Assembly: GCF_900149695.1 (NCBI RefSeq) | Contig: NZ_LT703003.1 | Span: 682,001-746,000, forward strand | Direction of reading: 5' to 3' | From: Anderseniella sp. Alg231-50 | Lineage (GTDB): Bacteria > Pseudomonadota > Alphaproteobacteria > Rhizobiales > Aestuariivirgaceae | Length of the DNA stretch: 64,000 nt | Shown here: one piece after another, positions 1 to 7,746 of the stretch | How positions within the stretch are numbered: the stretch's first letter is position 1 | Layout of the letters: each line of letters opens with the position of its first letter | Program-made: the position numbers and the translations under genes | The notes under the pieces: model-generated | What the model saw: only the letters and a program-made list of their open reading frames with translations | Database searches by the model: none | Told to the model about the DNA's origin: nothing

Positions 1-78
1 GGACATTCCCGCCGGGTGGGTTGGCTGGCCTGAGTTTGAATAGATCCGAACAGACCAGTGGTCACTTGACTCCGCTCG

Positions 79-102
79 ATATCTCGATAACTCTAAAGAT
101 AT
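79..102 (+). promoter_or_regulatory. possible ArsR operator
   Basis: The hexamers ATATCT (79-84) and AGATAT (97-102) form a perfect inverted repeat with a 12-base spacer, and the second half overlaps the arsR start codon. ArsR-family repressors bind inverted repeats at their own promoters, so autoregulation here is reasonable. The link to ArsR is inference from position; the repeat is AT-rich and could be chance. Confidence 0.3.
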
Positions 103-433
103 GGAGAAAACGACTGTATTGAATCGACTCGCTGCTCTTTCGCAGGAAACCCGCCTGGACATTCTTAGATATCTGGTGCGCATGGGACCTGATGGTGCAA
201 TCGCCGGGCGAATTGGCGAGGAGCTTGGGCAAGGATCGGCGACACTGGCCTTTCATCTGAACATCCTGACGGCGGCAGGCCTGCTGATGCGTGAAAAACG
301 CGGCCGTCAGAACCTGTACCGGGCAAATATCAGCGCGGTTTATGCGCTGAGTGCCTACCTGCTGGAAAATTGCTGTGCCGGGGCGGAAGAGGAATCCGCC
401 GACACCCCGGCATCATTTGTCAACCAAGCCTGA
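101..433 (+). CDS. arsR: ArsR-family arsenite-responsive repressor
   Basis: A 110-residue winged-helix protein of normal ArsR length. The HTH region (about residues 32-70, with SATLAFHLNILTAAGL as the recognition part) lacks the CVC-type cysteines of the E. coli plasmid ArsR. A vicinal pair, C91-C92, sits near the C-terminus, resembling the C-terminal As(III) site known from Acidithiobacillus-type ArsR, although I see no third cysteine after it. It leads arsD and arsA on the same strand (18 bp gap to arsD), so it probably represses the whole unit until As(III) or Sb(III) binds. The start is the first ATG of the conserved block. The family call is secure; the metal site is inferred. Confidence 0.9.
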   Translation: MEKTTVLNRLAALSQETRLDILRYLVRMGPDGAIAGRIGEELGQGSATLAFHLNILTAAGLLMREKRGRQNLYRANISAVYALSAYLLENCCAGAEEESADTPASFVNQA

Positions 434-451
434 GAGGAAGGAACCCCCATC

Positions 452-814
452 ATGGCAAATATCAGAGTTTACGACCCCGCCCAGTGCTGTTCGACCGGCG
501 TTTGCGGCCCCGATGCGGACGAAGCCATTGCACAGTTTTCCAGCGCCCTGGAAAAAGCCCGGAAATCCGGCGTATCCGTAGATCGTTTCACCCTCGGCCA
601 CCAGCCGGGAGAATATGTAAAGAACACCACTGTGAAATCGCTCCTGGACAGCGAAGGCGTGGATTGCCTGCCGATCGTTTTTGTCGGAGATGAAGTCCTG
701 TCCAAGGGCGATTATCCCGGGCGGGCGGAGTTGCTTGCGTCGGTTGGCATCAAGGATGACGGCGCACAGGCTGCATCGGACACTGACAAAACCGCCAGCA
801 GCTGTTGCGGATAG
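452..814 (+). CDS. arsD: ArsD arsenite metallochaperone
   Basis: A 120-residue ArsD. The known metalloid-binding cysteines are all visible at C12, C13 and C18, and a C-terminal vicinal pair (C118-C119) is also present, as in the long ArsD forms. ArsD hands As(III)/Sb(III) to ArsA and acts as a weak second regulator. The thioredoxin-like fold is indicated by the segment GVDCLPIVFVGDEVLSKG. It lies between arsR and arsA with 8 bp to the arsA ATG, which fits coupled expression and direct transfer of metalloid to ArsA. Confidence 0.95.
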   Translation: MANIRVYDPAQCCSTGVCGPDADEAIAQFSSALEKARKSGVSVDRFTLGHQPGEYVKNTTVKSLLDSEGVDCLPIVFVGDEVLSKGDYPGRAELLASVGIKDDGAQAASDTDKTASSCCG

Positions 815-822
815 GACAAAAC

Positions 823-2562
823 ATGACATTCCTGGAAAAAACGACGCCCAACCTGTTCTTCACCGGCAAGGGCGGGGTCGGCAAGACATCGACAAGTTGT
901 GCGGCAGGCGTCCGCCTGGCCGGTGACGGCAAAAAGGTGCTTCTGGTCTCGACCGATCCGGCATCCAACCTGGAAGAGGTTTTTGACCAGTCGATCGGTG
1001 GCGAGCCGACAGAGATTGCCACAGCGCCTGGCCTTTTCGCCCTGAACGTTGATCCCGAGGCCGCTGCTGAAGCTTATCGCGAAAAACTGATCGGGCCGTA
1101 TCGCGGCATCCTGCCTGAAACTGCAATTGCTGCGATGGAAGAGCAGATGGCGGGGGCCTGCACAGTTGAAATCGCGGCCTTCAATGAATTCGCCCGCCTG
1201 CTTGGGGATCCGGACGCGATTGCCGGATTTGACCACGTCATTTTCGACACGGCGCCAACCGGGCATACGCTGCGCCTGCTGACCCTGCCGACGGCATGGT
1301 CGGGGTTCATTGAAAATGCCAGCGCGGGCACGTCCTGCCTCGGTCCGCTGCAGGGTCTGGTTGAACAGCGCGACCTGTACGCATCGACGGTTGATGCATT
1401 GTCGGATTCAGCCAAGACAACTGTGGTCCTGGTTTCACGCCCGGAACAGTCGGCGCTGGCGGAAGCGGCTCGGACCGCAGAAGAGTTTCTGGATCTCGAC
1501 ATCACCAATCAGCAACTCGTGGTGAACGGGGTGTTCAAGGCAAATGACAGGTCTGATGCAATTGCGGTCGGCCTTGAGGCACGGGGCCAGGAGGCCCTTG
1601 AATCCGTTCCGGACGCCCTGGCCAAACTGCCTCGCATCGATCTGCCGCTGCGTCCGCGCCAGGTTGTGGGCATGGAGGCATTGAAAGCCTTCTTCATCCC
1701 CGAATTCGAGCTGCCTGAGATTGCAGCGCAAGCCCCCGACATTGGCGGCTGGTCGAGCTTCGACGAGCTCGTAGACAAGCTTGATGGCGACGGTGGGGTC
1801 ATCATGACGATGGGCAAGGGCGGTGTTGGAAAAACGACCATCGCAGCAGAGATCGCCCGGGAGCTGGCCAATCGCGGGCGCAAGGTATTGCTGACCACGA
1901 CCGATCCGGCAGCCCATGTTGCGGACGCTGCCGGCGATGTACCGGCAAACCTCAAGGTGTCGCGTATTGATCCCGAAGAGGAGGTGGCCAATTACCGTGA
2001 GCGGGTCCTGGCAACCACAGGCAAAAACCTGGATGCGGACGGCCTGGCCCTGCTGGAAGAAGACCTGGCATCGCCGTGCACCGAGGAGATCGCCGTGTTC
2101 CAGGCTTTCGCGGAAACCGTGAACGAGGCAACAGACCGGATCGTCGTCATGGACACGGCGCCGACCGGCCATACGATCCTGTTGCTGGATGCTGCGCAAT
2201 CCTACCACAAGGAGGTCAGCCGTCAGGCCAAGTCGGTGTCGGATTCTGTCCTGAAGCTGCTGCCGCGGCTTCGCGACGGCGACTTCACCCGGATTGTCCT
2301 GTGCGCCCTGCCGGAGGCGACGCCTGTGCATGAGGCAGGACAGCTGCAGTCCGATCTGCGGCGTGCTGGCATTGAACCGTTTGCGTGGGTCGCCAATCAA
2401 TCCCTGTCGCCGCTTGCCGTGACCGACCCGGTTCTTGTCGCCAGGCGCGCGCAGGAAAACCGGTACCTCACTGAAATACAGAACGAGCAGTCGACCTATC
2501 CGGTGCTGATTGAACTGAAAACAACAATGCCTGCGCAAAGCGAGTTGCGTCAATCAGCCTGA
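823..2562 (+). CDS. arsA: ArsA arsenite efflux pump ATPase
   Basis: A 579-residue duplicated ATPase, the usual length for bacterial ArsA. It has two deviant Walker A loops, GKGGVGKTS from residue 15 and GKGGVGKTT from about residue 331, each followed by a DTAPTGHT signature. The three metalloid cysteines of E. coli ArsA have counterparts in ACTVEIAAF, SCLGPLQ and SPCTEEIAVF. ArsA energises a membrane arsenite permease (ArsB or Acr3), but no permease or arsenate reductase lies in the window. I chose ATG 823 over an upstream TTG at 805 because the latter overlaps arsD and 823 has AGGA upstream. A strong terminator follows. Confidence 0.95.
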   Translation: MTFLEKTTPNLFFTGKGGVGKTSTSCAAGVRLAGDGKKVLLVSTDPASNLEEVFDQSIGGEPTEIATAPGLFALNVDPEAAAEAYREKLIGPYRGILPETAIAAMEEQMAGACTVEIAAFNEFARLLGDPDAIAGFDHVIFDTAPTGHTLRLLTLPTAWSGFIENASAGTSCLGPLQGLVEQRDLYASTVDALSDSAKTTVVLVSRPEQSALAEAARTAEEFLDLDITNQQLVVNGVFKANDRSDAIAVGLEARGQEALESVPDALAKLPRIDLPLRPRQVVGMEALKAFFIPEFELPEIAAQAPDIGGWSSFDELVDKLDGDGGVIMTMGKGGVGKTTIAAEIARELANRGRKVLLTTTDPAAHVADAAGDVPANLKVSRIDPEEEVANYRERVLATTGKNLDADGLALLEEDLASPCTEEIAVFQAFAETVNEATDRIVVMDTAPTGHTILLLDAAQSYHKEVSRQAKSVSDSVLKLLPRLRDGDFTRIVLCALPEATPVHEAGQLQSDLRRAGIEPFAWVANQSLSPLAVTDPVLVARRAQENRYLTEIQNEQSTYPVLIELKTTMPAQSELRQSA

Positions 2563-2583
2563 ACAGGTCTGACAGGTAATGAC

Positions 2584-2612
2584 AGGGGCGGAAAACTTCC
2601 GCCCCTTTTTTT
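2584..2612 (+). terminator. rho-independent terminator after arsA
   Basis: A 10-bp stem (AGGGGCGGAA, 2584-2593, with TTCCGCCCCT, 2597-2606) and a 3-base loop are followed by a run of seven to eight T. This separates the ars operon from the transporter genes downstream. Confidence 0.9.
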
Positions 2613-2881
2613 GTGCGCTCGCTACACCTCGCGTGCCATTCCGGCCCGGATTTCCGCCAAATATGAGAACGCTCCCAATTTCCCTCCGCCCGCGAGACAT
2701 CGTCATTGCAGGAATTTGAAAGGGGGGGCCGATTCTGGGGAATGCAACCTTTGGCAACTTAGCGGCACTTTTTCCAGATGCTTTGGATACTGAACTGAAG
2801 AGTTCCAACGAAGACTGACTGGTCTGAAGTCCAAAGCCTGACTGACCCGCAAAAGCGGGCAGCAAAAATTTGGGAGGAACC
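2613..2881 (+). other. leader region of the Liv transporter operon
   Basis: No coding frame is convincing in this stretch between the arsA terminator and the first permease gene. It should hold the promoter of the transporter operon. I could not pick a clear -35/-10 pair. The last bases carry a strong ribosome binding site, GGGAGGAA (2872-2879), three bases before the ATG at 2882. Confidence 0.5.
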
Positions 2882-3751
2882 ATGCTAGGCCAGCAGATAT
2901 TGAGCGGGCTTGCGACGGGGAGCCTTTATGCCCTTACGGCGATCGCAGTGGTTGTCGTGTTTCGCAACACAAGAACCATCAATCTCGCGCAAGGCGACTT
3001 TGCAATGATCGGCGCATTCCTGGGGATCATTTTCCTCAAGGAATGGGGCTTGAATTATTTCGCCATGCTGCTGCTGGTGGTGGCTTCCTGCATGTTCCTC
3101 GGCGCGTTCGTTGAACGTGTCATCATGCGGCCGGTCGCTGACTCAGACTGGCTGACGCTCTTCACCACGACAATCGGCGTCTACTATATCCTGCATGGCT
3201 TTGCCGGATGGATATGGGGACGCGACACCAAGGCATTTCCGGTCAACTTCGATCCGACACCGGTGGAATTGTTCGGCGCATTGGTCAGCAAGGGACACCT
3301 GTACAATATGGGAGTTGCCCTGCTGATCGGCGGGGTGCTGTGGTGGTTCTTCACCAAAACCAAGCAAGGTATCGCCATGCGCGCGGTCACCGATGATCCC
3401 GAGACAGCCCACCTGATGGGAATTCCGGTGAAGTTCATCGTGACGCTGACCTGGTGCATGGCAGGCGCGATCGCAGGTTTCATCGGCGTCCTGATGGCAC
3501 CGATCATCTATGTGTCGCCTGAAATGATGGACGAGATTTTGATCAAGGGCTACGTGGCAGCCGTGTTCGGCGGACTGTATTCCTTCCGCGGGGCCGTGAT
3601 CGGAGCGCTGATGATCGGCGTCGCTGAAAACCTCGCCGGCGGCTATCTGGGCAGCCACTACAAGACCTCGGTGGCCTTCATAATGATTGTCGTGCTGCTG
3701 GCCTTCCGCCCGCAGGGCCTGATGGGCATTCAACAACGGCGTGAGATTTGA
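2882..3751 (+). CDS. Liv-type ABC transporter permease (LivH family)
   Basis: A 289-residue polytopic membrane protein of the branched-chain amino acid (HAAT) permease family. It opens with LGQQILSGLATGSLYALTAI, the typical LivH start, and has about eight hydrophobic segments. The conserved stretch with GAIAGFIGVL and the C-terminal AFRPQGLMG are also typical. It pairs with the next gene to form the transmembrane channel. The start is ATG 2882 behind GGGAGGAA. Family members import branched-chain amino acids, urea, amides, aromatic acids and other small solutes, so the substrate cannot be read from this gene. Its stop overlaps the next start by one base. Confidence 0.92.
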   Translation: MLGQQILSGLATGSLYALTAIAVVVVFRNTRTINLAQGDFAMIGAFLGIIFLKEWGLNYFAMLLLVVASCMFLGAFVERVIMRPVADSDWLTLFTTTIGVYYILHGFAGWIWGRDTKAFPVNFDPTPVELFGALVSKGHLYNMGVALLIGGVLWWFFTKTKQGIAMRAVTDDPETAHLMGIPVKFIVTLTWCMAGAIAGFIGVLMAPIIYVSPEMMDEILIKGYVAAVFGGLYSFRGAVIGALMIGVAENLAGGYLGSHYKTSVAFIMIVVLLAFRPQGLMGIQQRREI

Positions 3752-4839
3752 TGGTCATGGATGCTCACAGGGACAAAACCTCCGACGCTCAATCCGGTCA
3801 GGACACCATTGCCCGCAGCAGGACCCAGGCCGTCAAGGACCTGAAACGCCGTTTCATGCGCAACGACATCCTGTTTTCGGCAGCGTTCTTCGTGGCCATG
3901 CTGGCTGCCCCGCTGTTTCCGGACGTCAAAGGCTGGATGCTGAGCCAGGCGTCGCTGGTGATCATATACATCATTGCCGCGCTGGGGGTTCTGGTCCTCG
4001 TCGGGTTCACCGGGCTGGTCTCGGTGGGGCACGGAGGCTTCCTGGCGATCGGCGCCTATACATCGGCGCTGCTGACACTGCATCTGCACGTTGACCTCGT
4101 AATCGGCATCCTGGCCGGCATGGCGATGGCAGGGGCTATCGGGGCGGTGCTGGCGCTGATCTTCCTGCGCCTGTCCGGGGCCTTCATGGCAATCGGCACA
4201 CTTGGGTTCGCCTTCTTTGTCGGGACCATCCTCAACAATGTTCCTTTCTTCCAGGGCCGCGACGGCATTCTGCTGGAAGCAAACCATGTTCTGGGGATAG
4301 AGATCGGCGATCACGGCTTCTACTATGTCTCGACGGTATGCCTGATACTGGTGACACTGTTCGTGTTCGCGCTGTCGAACTCGGGAACCGGGCGCGCCTT
4401 CATGGCGTTGAGGGATGCGGAAAAGGCGGCCATGTCCAGCGGCGTGAACCGCCTCAAGTACCGCACGCTTGCCTTCACCCTGAGCGCGGCAATCACCGGC
4501 ATTGCGGGGGCATTGAACGCGCATGTGGTGAACTATGTGTCGGCAGAGGTTTTTGCCGACATCTGGTACTCCGTCGACATTCTGATGGCTGTTGTCGTCG
4601 GCGGTTCGACGATCATTTTCGGACCGTTCCTGGGCGGTTTCTTCGTTGTGATGTTGCCGTTTTTCTTTGAACAACTTGCTGATTTCTCCTTCATCCTGAA
4701 AGGCGTCGTGCTGATCCTCGTGTTGCGCTTTGCACCGGCCGGCATCATGGAACTGCTCGTCAGACCCCTCAAGAATGCGCGCCGCCGCCTGTTGCGAAAG
4801 ACAGGTGGGTCCATGGCTGCAGAGGAGGCCGGGCAATGA
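3751..4839 (+). CDS. Liv-type ABC transporter permease (LivM family)
   Basis: The second channel subunit, 362 residues. A soluble basic N-terminus of about 45 residues precedes the first membrane segment. The conserved LVGFTGLVSVGHGGFLAIGA block and RLSGAFMAIGTLGFA are LivM hallmarks. The ATG overlaps the LivH-type stop by one base (TGATG), and its own stop overlaps the ATPase start (ATGA), so translation is coupled. It works with the two ATPases and the binding protein at 6383. Function as an importer is firm; substrate unknown. Confidence 0.92.
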   Translation: MVMDAHRDKTSDAQSGQDTIARSRTQAVKDLKRRFMRNDILFSAAFFVAMLAAPLFPDVKGWMLSQASLVIIYIIAALGVLVLVGFTGLVSVGHGGFLAIGAYTSALLTLHLHVDLVIGILAGMAMAGAIGAVLALIFLRLSGAFMAIGTLGFAFFVGTILNNVPFFQGRDGILLEANHVLGIEIGDHGFYYVSTVCLILVTLFVFALSNSGTGRAFMALRDAEKAAMSSGVNRLKYRTLAFTLSAAITGIAGALNAHVVNYVSAEVFADIWYSVDILMAVVVGGSTIIFGPFLGGFFVVMLPFFFEQLADFSFILKGVVLILVLRFAPAGIMELLVRPLKNARRRLLRKTGGSMAAEEAGQ

Positions 4840-5606
4840 GCGAACATCTGCGCTGCGAAGGCATTCAGGTCAGCTTTGGCGGGGTTGTTGCGTGCAATGA
4901 CATCTCGCTGACGGTCGAAAAGGGAAAGATCGTGGGCCTGATCGGCCCCAACGGGGCCGGCAAGACAACCCTGTTCAACGTACTGACACGGTTCCAGCCC
5001 TACGCGGCCGGATCGGTGTTCCACAACGGCGAAAACATCGACGCGCTGCGGCCCCATGAAATGGTCCACCGCGGCCTGGCCCGCACTTTTCAGAACATCA
5101 ACCTGTTCAAGGACCAGACCACGTTGCGCAATATCATGACGGGCGGGCATTCGCTGATGGGCGATCCGATCCAGGCCATGTTCTGGACCCCGTCGGCGCG
5201 GCAGAAGGAACACGAGATCGAAGAACGCGCGCTGGAAATAGCAGAAACCCTCAACCTGACCGCAGAGCTGGAAAACGAGGTCGGCAACCTGCCCTACGGC
5301 TATCAGAAACGCGTCGAGCTGGGCCGGGCGCTGGCCTCCAAGCCATCAATCCTGCTGCTCGATGAACCGGTGGCCGGCTGCAACGATGATGAAACCGCAG
5401 AACTTCAGGAAATCATTCGCAAGGTGAACACCGAACTGGGCGTTTCGGTGCTTCTGGTCGAACACGACATGAAGATGGTCATGAAGGTGTGTGACTACCT
5501 TTACGTCATCAATTTCGGCGCCAATCTCGCAGAAGGAACCCCGGAGGAAATCCGCAAGAACCCGGAAGTGATCAAGGCTTATCTGGGCGAGGAGGAACAC
5601 GTATGA
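4836..5606 (+). CDS. Liv-type ABC transporter ATPase (LivG family)
   Basis: A 256-residue ABC ATPase. Walker A GPNGAGKTT lies at residues 37-45, the signature region is LPYGYQKRVELGRAL (the LivG variant of LSGGQ), and Walker B is ILLLDEPVAG. LivG proteins have the extra segment seen here (QNINLFKDQTTLRNI). The gene overlaps the permease before it and the second ATPase after it by four bases each. The protein hydrolyses ATP on the cytoplasmic face to drive import. Note GCNDDE after Walker B, where many LivG proteins have GLNPXE. Confidence 0.93.
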   Translation: MSEHLRCEGIQVSFGGVVACNDISLTVEKGKIVGLIGPNGAGKTTLFNVLTRFQPYAAGSVFHNGENIDALRPHEMVHRGLARTFQNINLFKDQTTLRNIMTGGHSLMGDPIQAMFWTPSARQKEHEIEERALEIAETLNLTAELENEVGNLPYGYQKRVELGRALASKPSILLLDEPVAGCNDDETAELQEIIRKVNTELGVSVLLVEHDMKMVMKVCDYLYVINFGANLAEGTPEEIRKNPEVIKAYLGEEEHV

Positions 5607-6319
5607 GTTCTCTGCAAGTCGAAGGCCTGAAAGCGAATTACGGCCCGATAACCGCCCTCAAGGATGTTTCGATCGAAGTGCCCCAGAAAAGCATCGTGGC
5701 ACTTCTGGGCGCCAACGGGGCGGGCAAGTCAACGACACTGAAATGCATCTCAGGGGTGGTCAAACCCGCCGGAGGATCGATCCAGTGGGACGGCACGGCC
5801 ATCACCGGCCAGACACCGAATGCGGTAACGCGCAAGGGTATTGCCCAGGTGCCGGAAGGGCGGCGCATCTTCAAGGACCTGTCGGTCACCGACAATCTTG
5901 AAATGGGTGCCTACACCCGGTCGGATCGGGCCCAGATCGAGAAGGACCTGGATGACATTTTCGACCTTTTCCCACGTCTCAAGGAAAGGCACACACAGCT
6001 TGGCGGCTCGCTGTCCGGCGGCGAACAGCAAATGCTGGCAATCGGACGCGGCCTCATGGCGGCACCGCGGTTGCTGATGCTCGACGAACCGTCCCTCGGG
6101 CTCGCGCCCATCGTGGTCTCTCAGATTTTCGAAACCCTGCAAAGGCTTGTCGCGGAACGGGAGCTGACCATCCTGCTGGTTGAACAAAACATGAAAATGG
6201 CGCTCAAGGTATCGAGCTACGGATACGTCATGCAATTGGGGAAAGTAATGATCTCCGGCTCTTCAAACGAGCTGGAGGAGAACAAGGAGGTTTATGAAAC
6301 TTATCTAGGAATCGCCTGA
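5603..6319 (+). CDS. Liv-type ABC transporter ATPase (LivF family)
   Basis: A 238-residue ABC ATPase with Walker A GANGAGKST (residues 36-44), signature LSGGEQQMLAIGRGLM, and Walker B LLMLDEPSLGLAP. These sequences and the length are standard for LivF. The ATG overlaps the LivG-type stop by four bases. It forms the ATPase pair with the preceding gene. About 60 bp follow before the binding-protein gene, which has its own strong ribosome binding site. Confidence 0.93.
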   Translation: MSSLQVEGLKANYGPITALKDVSIEVPQKSIVALLGANGAGKSTTLKCISGVVKPAGGSIQWDGTAITGQTPNAVTRKGIAQVPEGRRIFKDLSVTDNLEMGAYTRSDRAQIEKDLDDIFDLFPRLKERHTQLGGSLSGGEQQMLAIGRGLMAAPRLLMLDEPSLGLAPIVVSQIFETLQRLVAERELTILLVEQNMKMALKVSSYGYVMQLGKVMISGSSNELEENKEVYETYLGIA

Positions 6320-6382
6320 TTTTGCCCGCGGACCGGGTAAAGCGGCGCATCGCGCAAATTGCGCTCAACTTGGGAGGAAAAC

Positions 6383-7570
6383 ATGAAAAAGTTAGTCAAA
6401 CCAATGATATACGGCACAGCGATTGCAGCACTCGCAGCAATGGCCACGCCCGCTGTCGCGGAAAACGGACCCGGCATAACAGACGATAGTGTTTTGATTT
6501 GCTCGTACCAGCCCATGACCGGAAAAGTGTCCAGCTATTTTCGCATGGGCAAGGGTGCAGATGCATGGTTCAAACACGTCAATGACAATGGCGGCATCAA
6601 CGGTCGCAAGATCGAATACCGGATGATTGATGACAAGTACGAACCGGCGCGCACGAAAACAGCGGTAAAACGCTTTGTCGAACGCGACGACTGCTTTGCC
6701 ATTGTTTCACCGCTGGGATCAGCACCGACAAGCGCGGTAATTGACTACATCGTCGACAAGAATGTGCCGCTGATTGGTGCGGGAACGGGCGCTGAAAAGA
6801 ACCTGACAATCGAAAGCAAATGGGTATTCCCGCTGTATCCAAGCTATTTCACCGAAGGCCAGCAACTGGTGAAATTTACCAAGGAAGTGTTCGGCGCAAA
6901 AAAAATCGCGGTCCTGTACCAGAACGACCCGTCCGGCAAGACCCACATAGCGGGCATTGAGTCCGTGCTGAAGTCAGAAGGGGTGGAGGTTGTGGCTTCC
7001 GAAGGCTATGAGCCGAAGGAAGTGGACGTGTCATCCCAGGTCATCGCCATGAAGGCATCGGGTGCCGAAGCCGTAATCTGTTCGTGTGCACCGGAGCCGG
7101 CAGCCAAGTTCTACACCGAGCGTGCCAAGCTCGGATGGGACGTTCCGGTGGTCAACGTGTTCTTTGGCAAGAGCCCCAAGGTTGCGGAACTGGCCGGAAA
7201 CGACGCTGTAAACGGCGTGTATTTCGCTACCATTTTCCGGGACTTCGATTCCCCTGCCCCGCAGATTCAGGAATCCAAGGAAATTCTCGCCAAGTACTAT
7301 CCTGAAGAACAGCCGGACGCGATCCACCTGTGGGGTTTCGCCGGCAGCCAGGTCTTCACTGAAGCACTGCGCCGCATGAGCGACGGCCCGATCACCCGTG
7401 ATCGCCTTGTCACGACGCTCGAGGGCATCGATGACTGGAAAGACAGTGTGGTGCCAAGCGTCACCATCGGTGAAGGCAATGCGCCAAATCACTTCATCAT
7501 CAAGGACATGTCCTTCGTGAAGTTCAACAACGGCAAATTCGAAGACTTCACGCCGCCGTGGATGAAATAA
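6383..7570 (+). CDS. periplasmic substrate-binding protein of the Liv-type ABC transporter
   Basis: A 395-residue LivK/amide-binding-type (Peripla_BP_6) receptor. Residues 1-26 form a clear signal peptide ending in ATPAVA. The mature part begins with ITDDSVLICSYQPMTG and contains the typical NGRKIEYRMIDDKYEP segment. It should deliver the substrate to the four transport genes just upstream. ATG 6383 was chosen because GGGAGGAA lies at 6372-6379; an upstream TTG frame adds nothing plausible. Placement directly before the methyltransferase genes suggests it binds the methylated substrate. That assignment is inference. Confidence 0.9.
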   Translation: MKKLVKPMIYGTAIAALAAMATPAVAENGPGITDDSVLICSYQPMTGKVSSYFRMGKGADAWFKHVNDNGGINGRKIEYRMIDDKYEPARTKTAVKRFVERDDCFAIVSPLGSAPTSAVIDYIVDKNVPLIGAGTGAEKNLTIESKWVFPLYPSYFTEGQQLVKFTKEVFGAKKIAVLYQNDPSGKTHIAGIESVLKSEGVEVVASEGYEPKEVDVSSQVIAMKASGAEAVICSCAPEPAAKFYTERAKLGWDVPVVNVFFGKSPKVAELAGNDAVNGVYFATIFRDFDSPAPQIQESKEILAKYYPEEQPDAIHLWGFAGSQVFTEALRRMSDGPITRDRLVTTLEGIDDWKDSVVPSVTIGEGNAPNHFIIKDMSFVKFNNGKFEDFTPPWMK

Positions 7571-7582
7571 ACCGACCAGTGG

Positions 7583-7604
7583 GCGGGGCCGAGCGAGGCC
7601 CCGC
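7583..7604 (+). terminator. hairpin after the binding-protein gene
   Basis: A perfect 8-bp stem, GCGGGGCC with GGCCCCGC, and a six-base loop sit 12 bases after the stop. There is no T-run, so it may be a transcript-stabilising or partial-termination hairpin rather than a full terminator. Such hairpins are common after binding-protein genes. Confidence 0.5.
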
Positions 7605-7635
7605 TCATATCTATGAGTTGCAGGCGCCGGGGGAC

Positions 7636-7721
7636 CGAACTGGCCAACTTCGAGCACCTGGCAGCCGGTGGTAAATTAAAACCTGATGCCCCAGTTCGAG
7701 GAGTGACACGCCCGAACTCGG
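7636..7721 (+). promoter_or_regulatory. possible structured leader of the methyltransferase gene
   Basis: The segment CCAGTTCG (7691-7698) can pair perfectly with CGAACTGG (7636-7643). Alternatively, its AGTTCG part can pair with CGAACT (7713-7718), extended by CC/GG across one bulged base. The two pairings exclude each other. The arrangement lies just before the ribosome binding site AAGGAGG (7736-7742). I do not recognise a known riboswitch class, and no B12-box was found. Confidence 0.3.
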
Positions 7722-7746
7722 CCACAGACTAAAGCAAGGAGGCAAG

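Noticed and set aside
1435-2553. 372-residue frame antisense to arsA
   Set aside because: It mirrors a clearly conserved gene on the other strand; long antisense frames are common in GC-rich DNA and this one has no recognisable domain or ribosome binding site.
2740-2800. sigma-54 promoter before the Liv genes
   Set aside because: GGCAC is present (GCGGCACTTTTT) but no TTGC follows at the required spacing.
3730-4836. 368-residue frame antisense to the LivM-type gene
   Set aside because: Composition is His/Gln/Arg-rich with no hydrophobic core, typical of antisense of a membrane protein gene.
7571-7746. cobalamin riboswitch ahead of the methyltransferase
   Set aside because: I looked for a B12 box and the conserved core and did not find them; only the simple alternative stems are reported.
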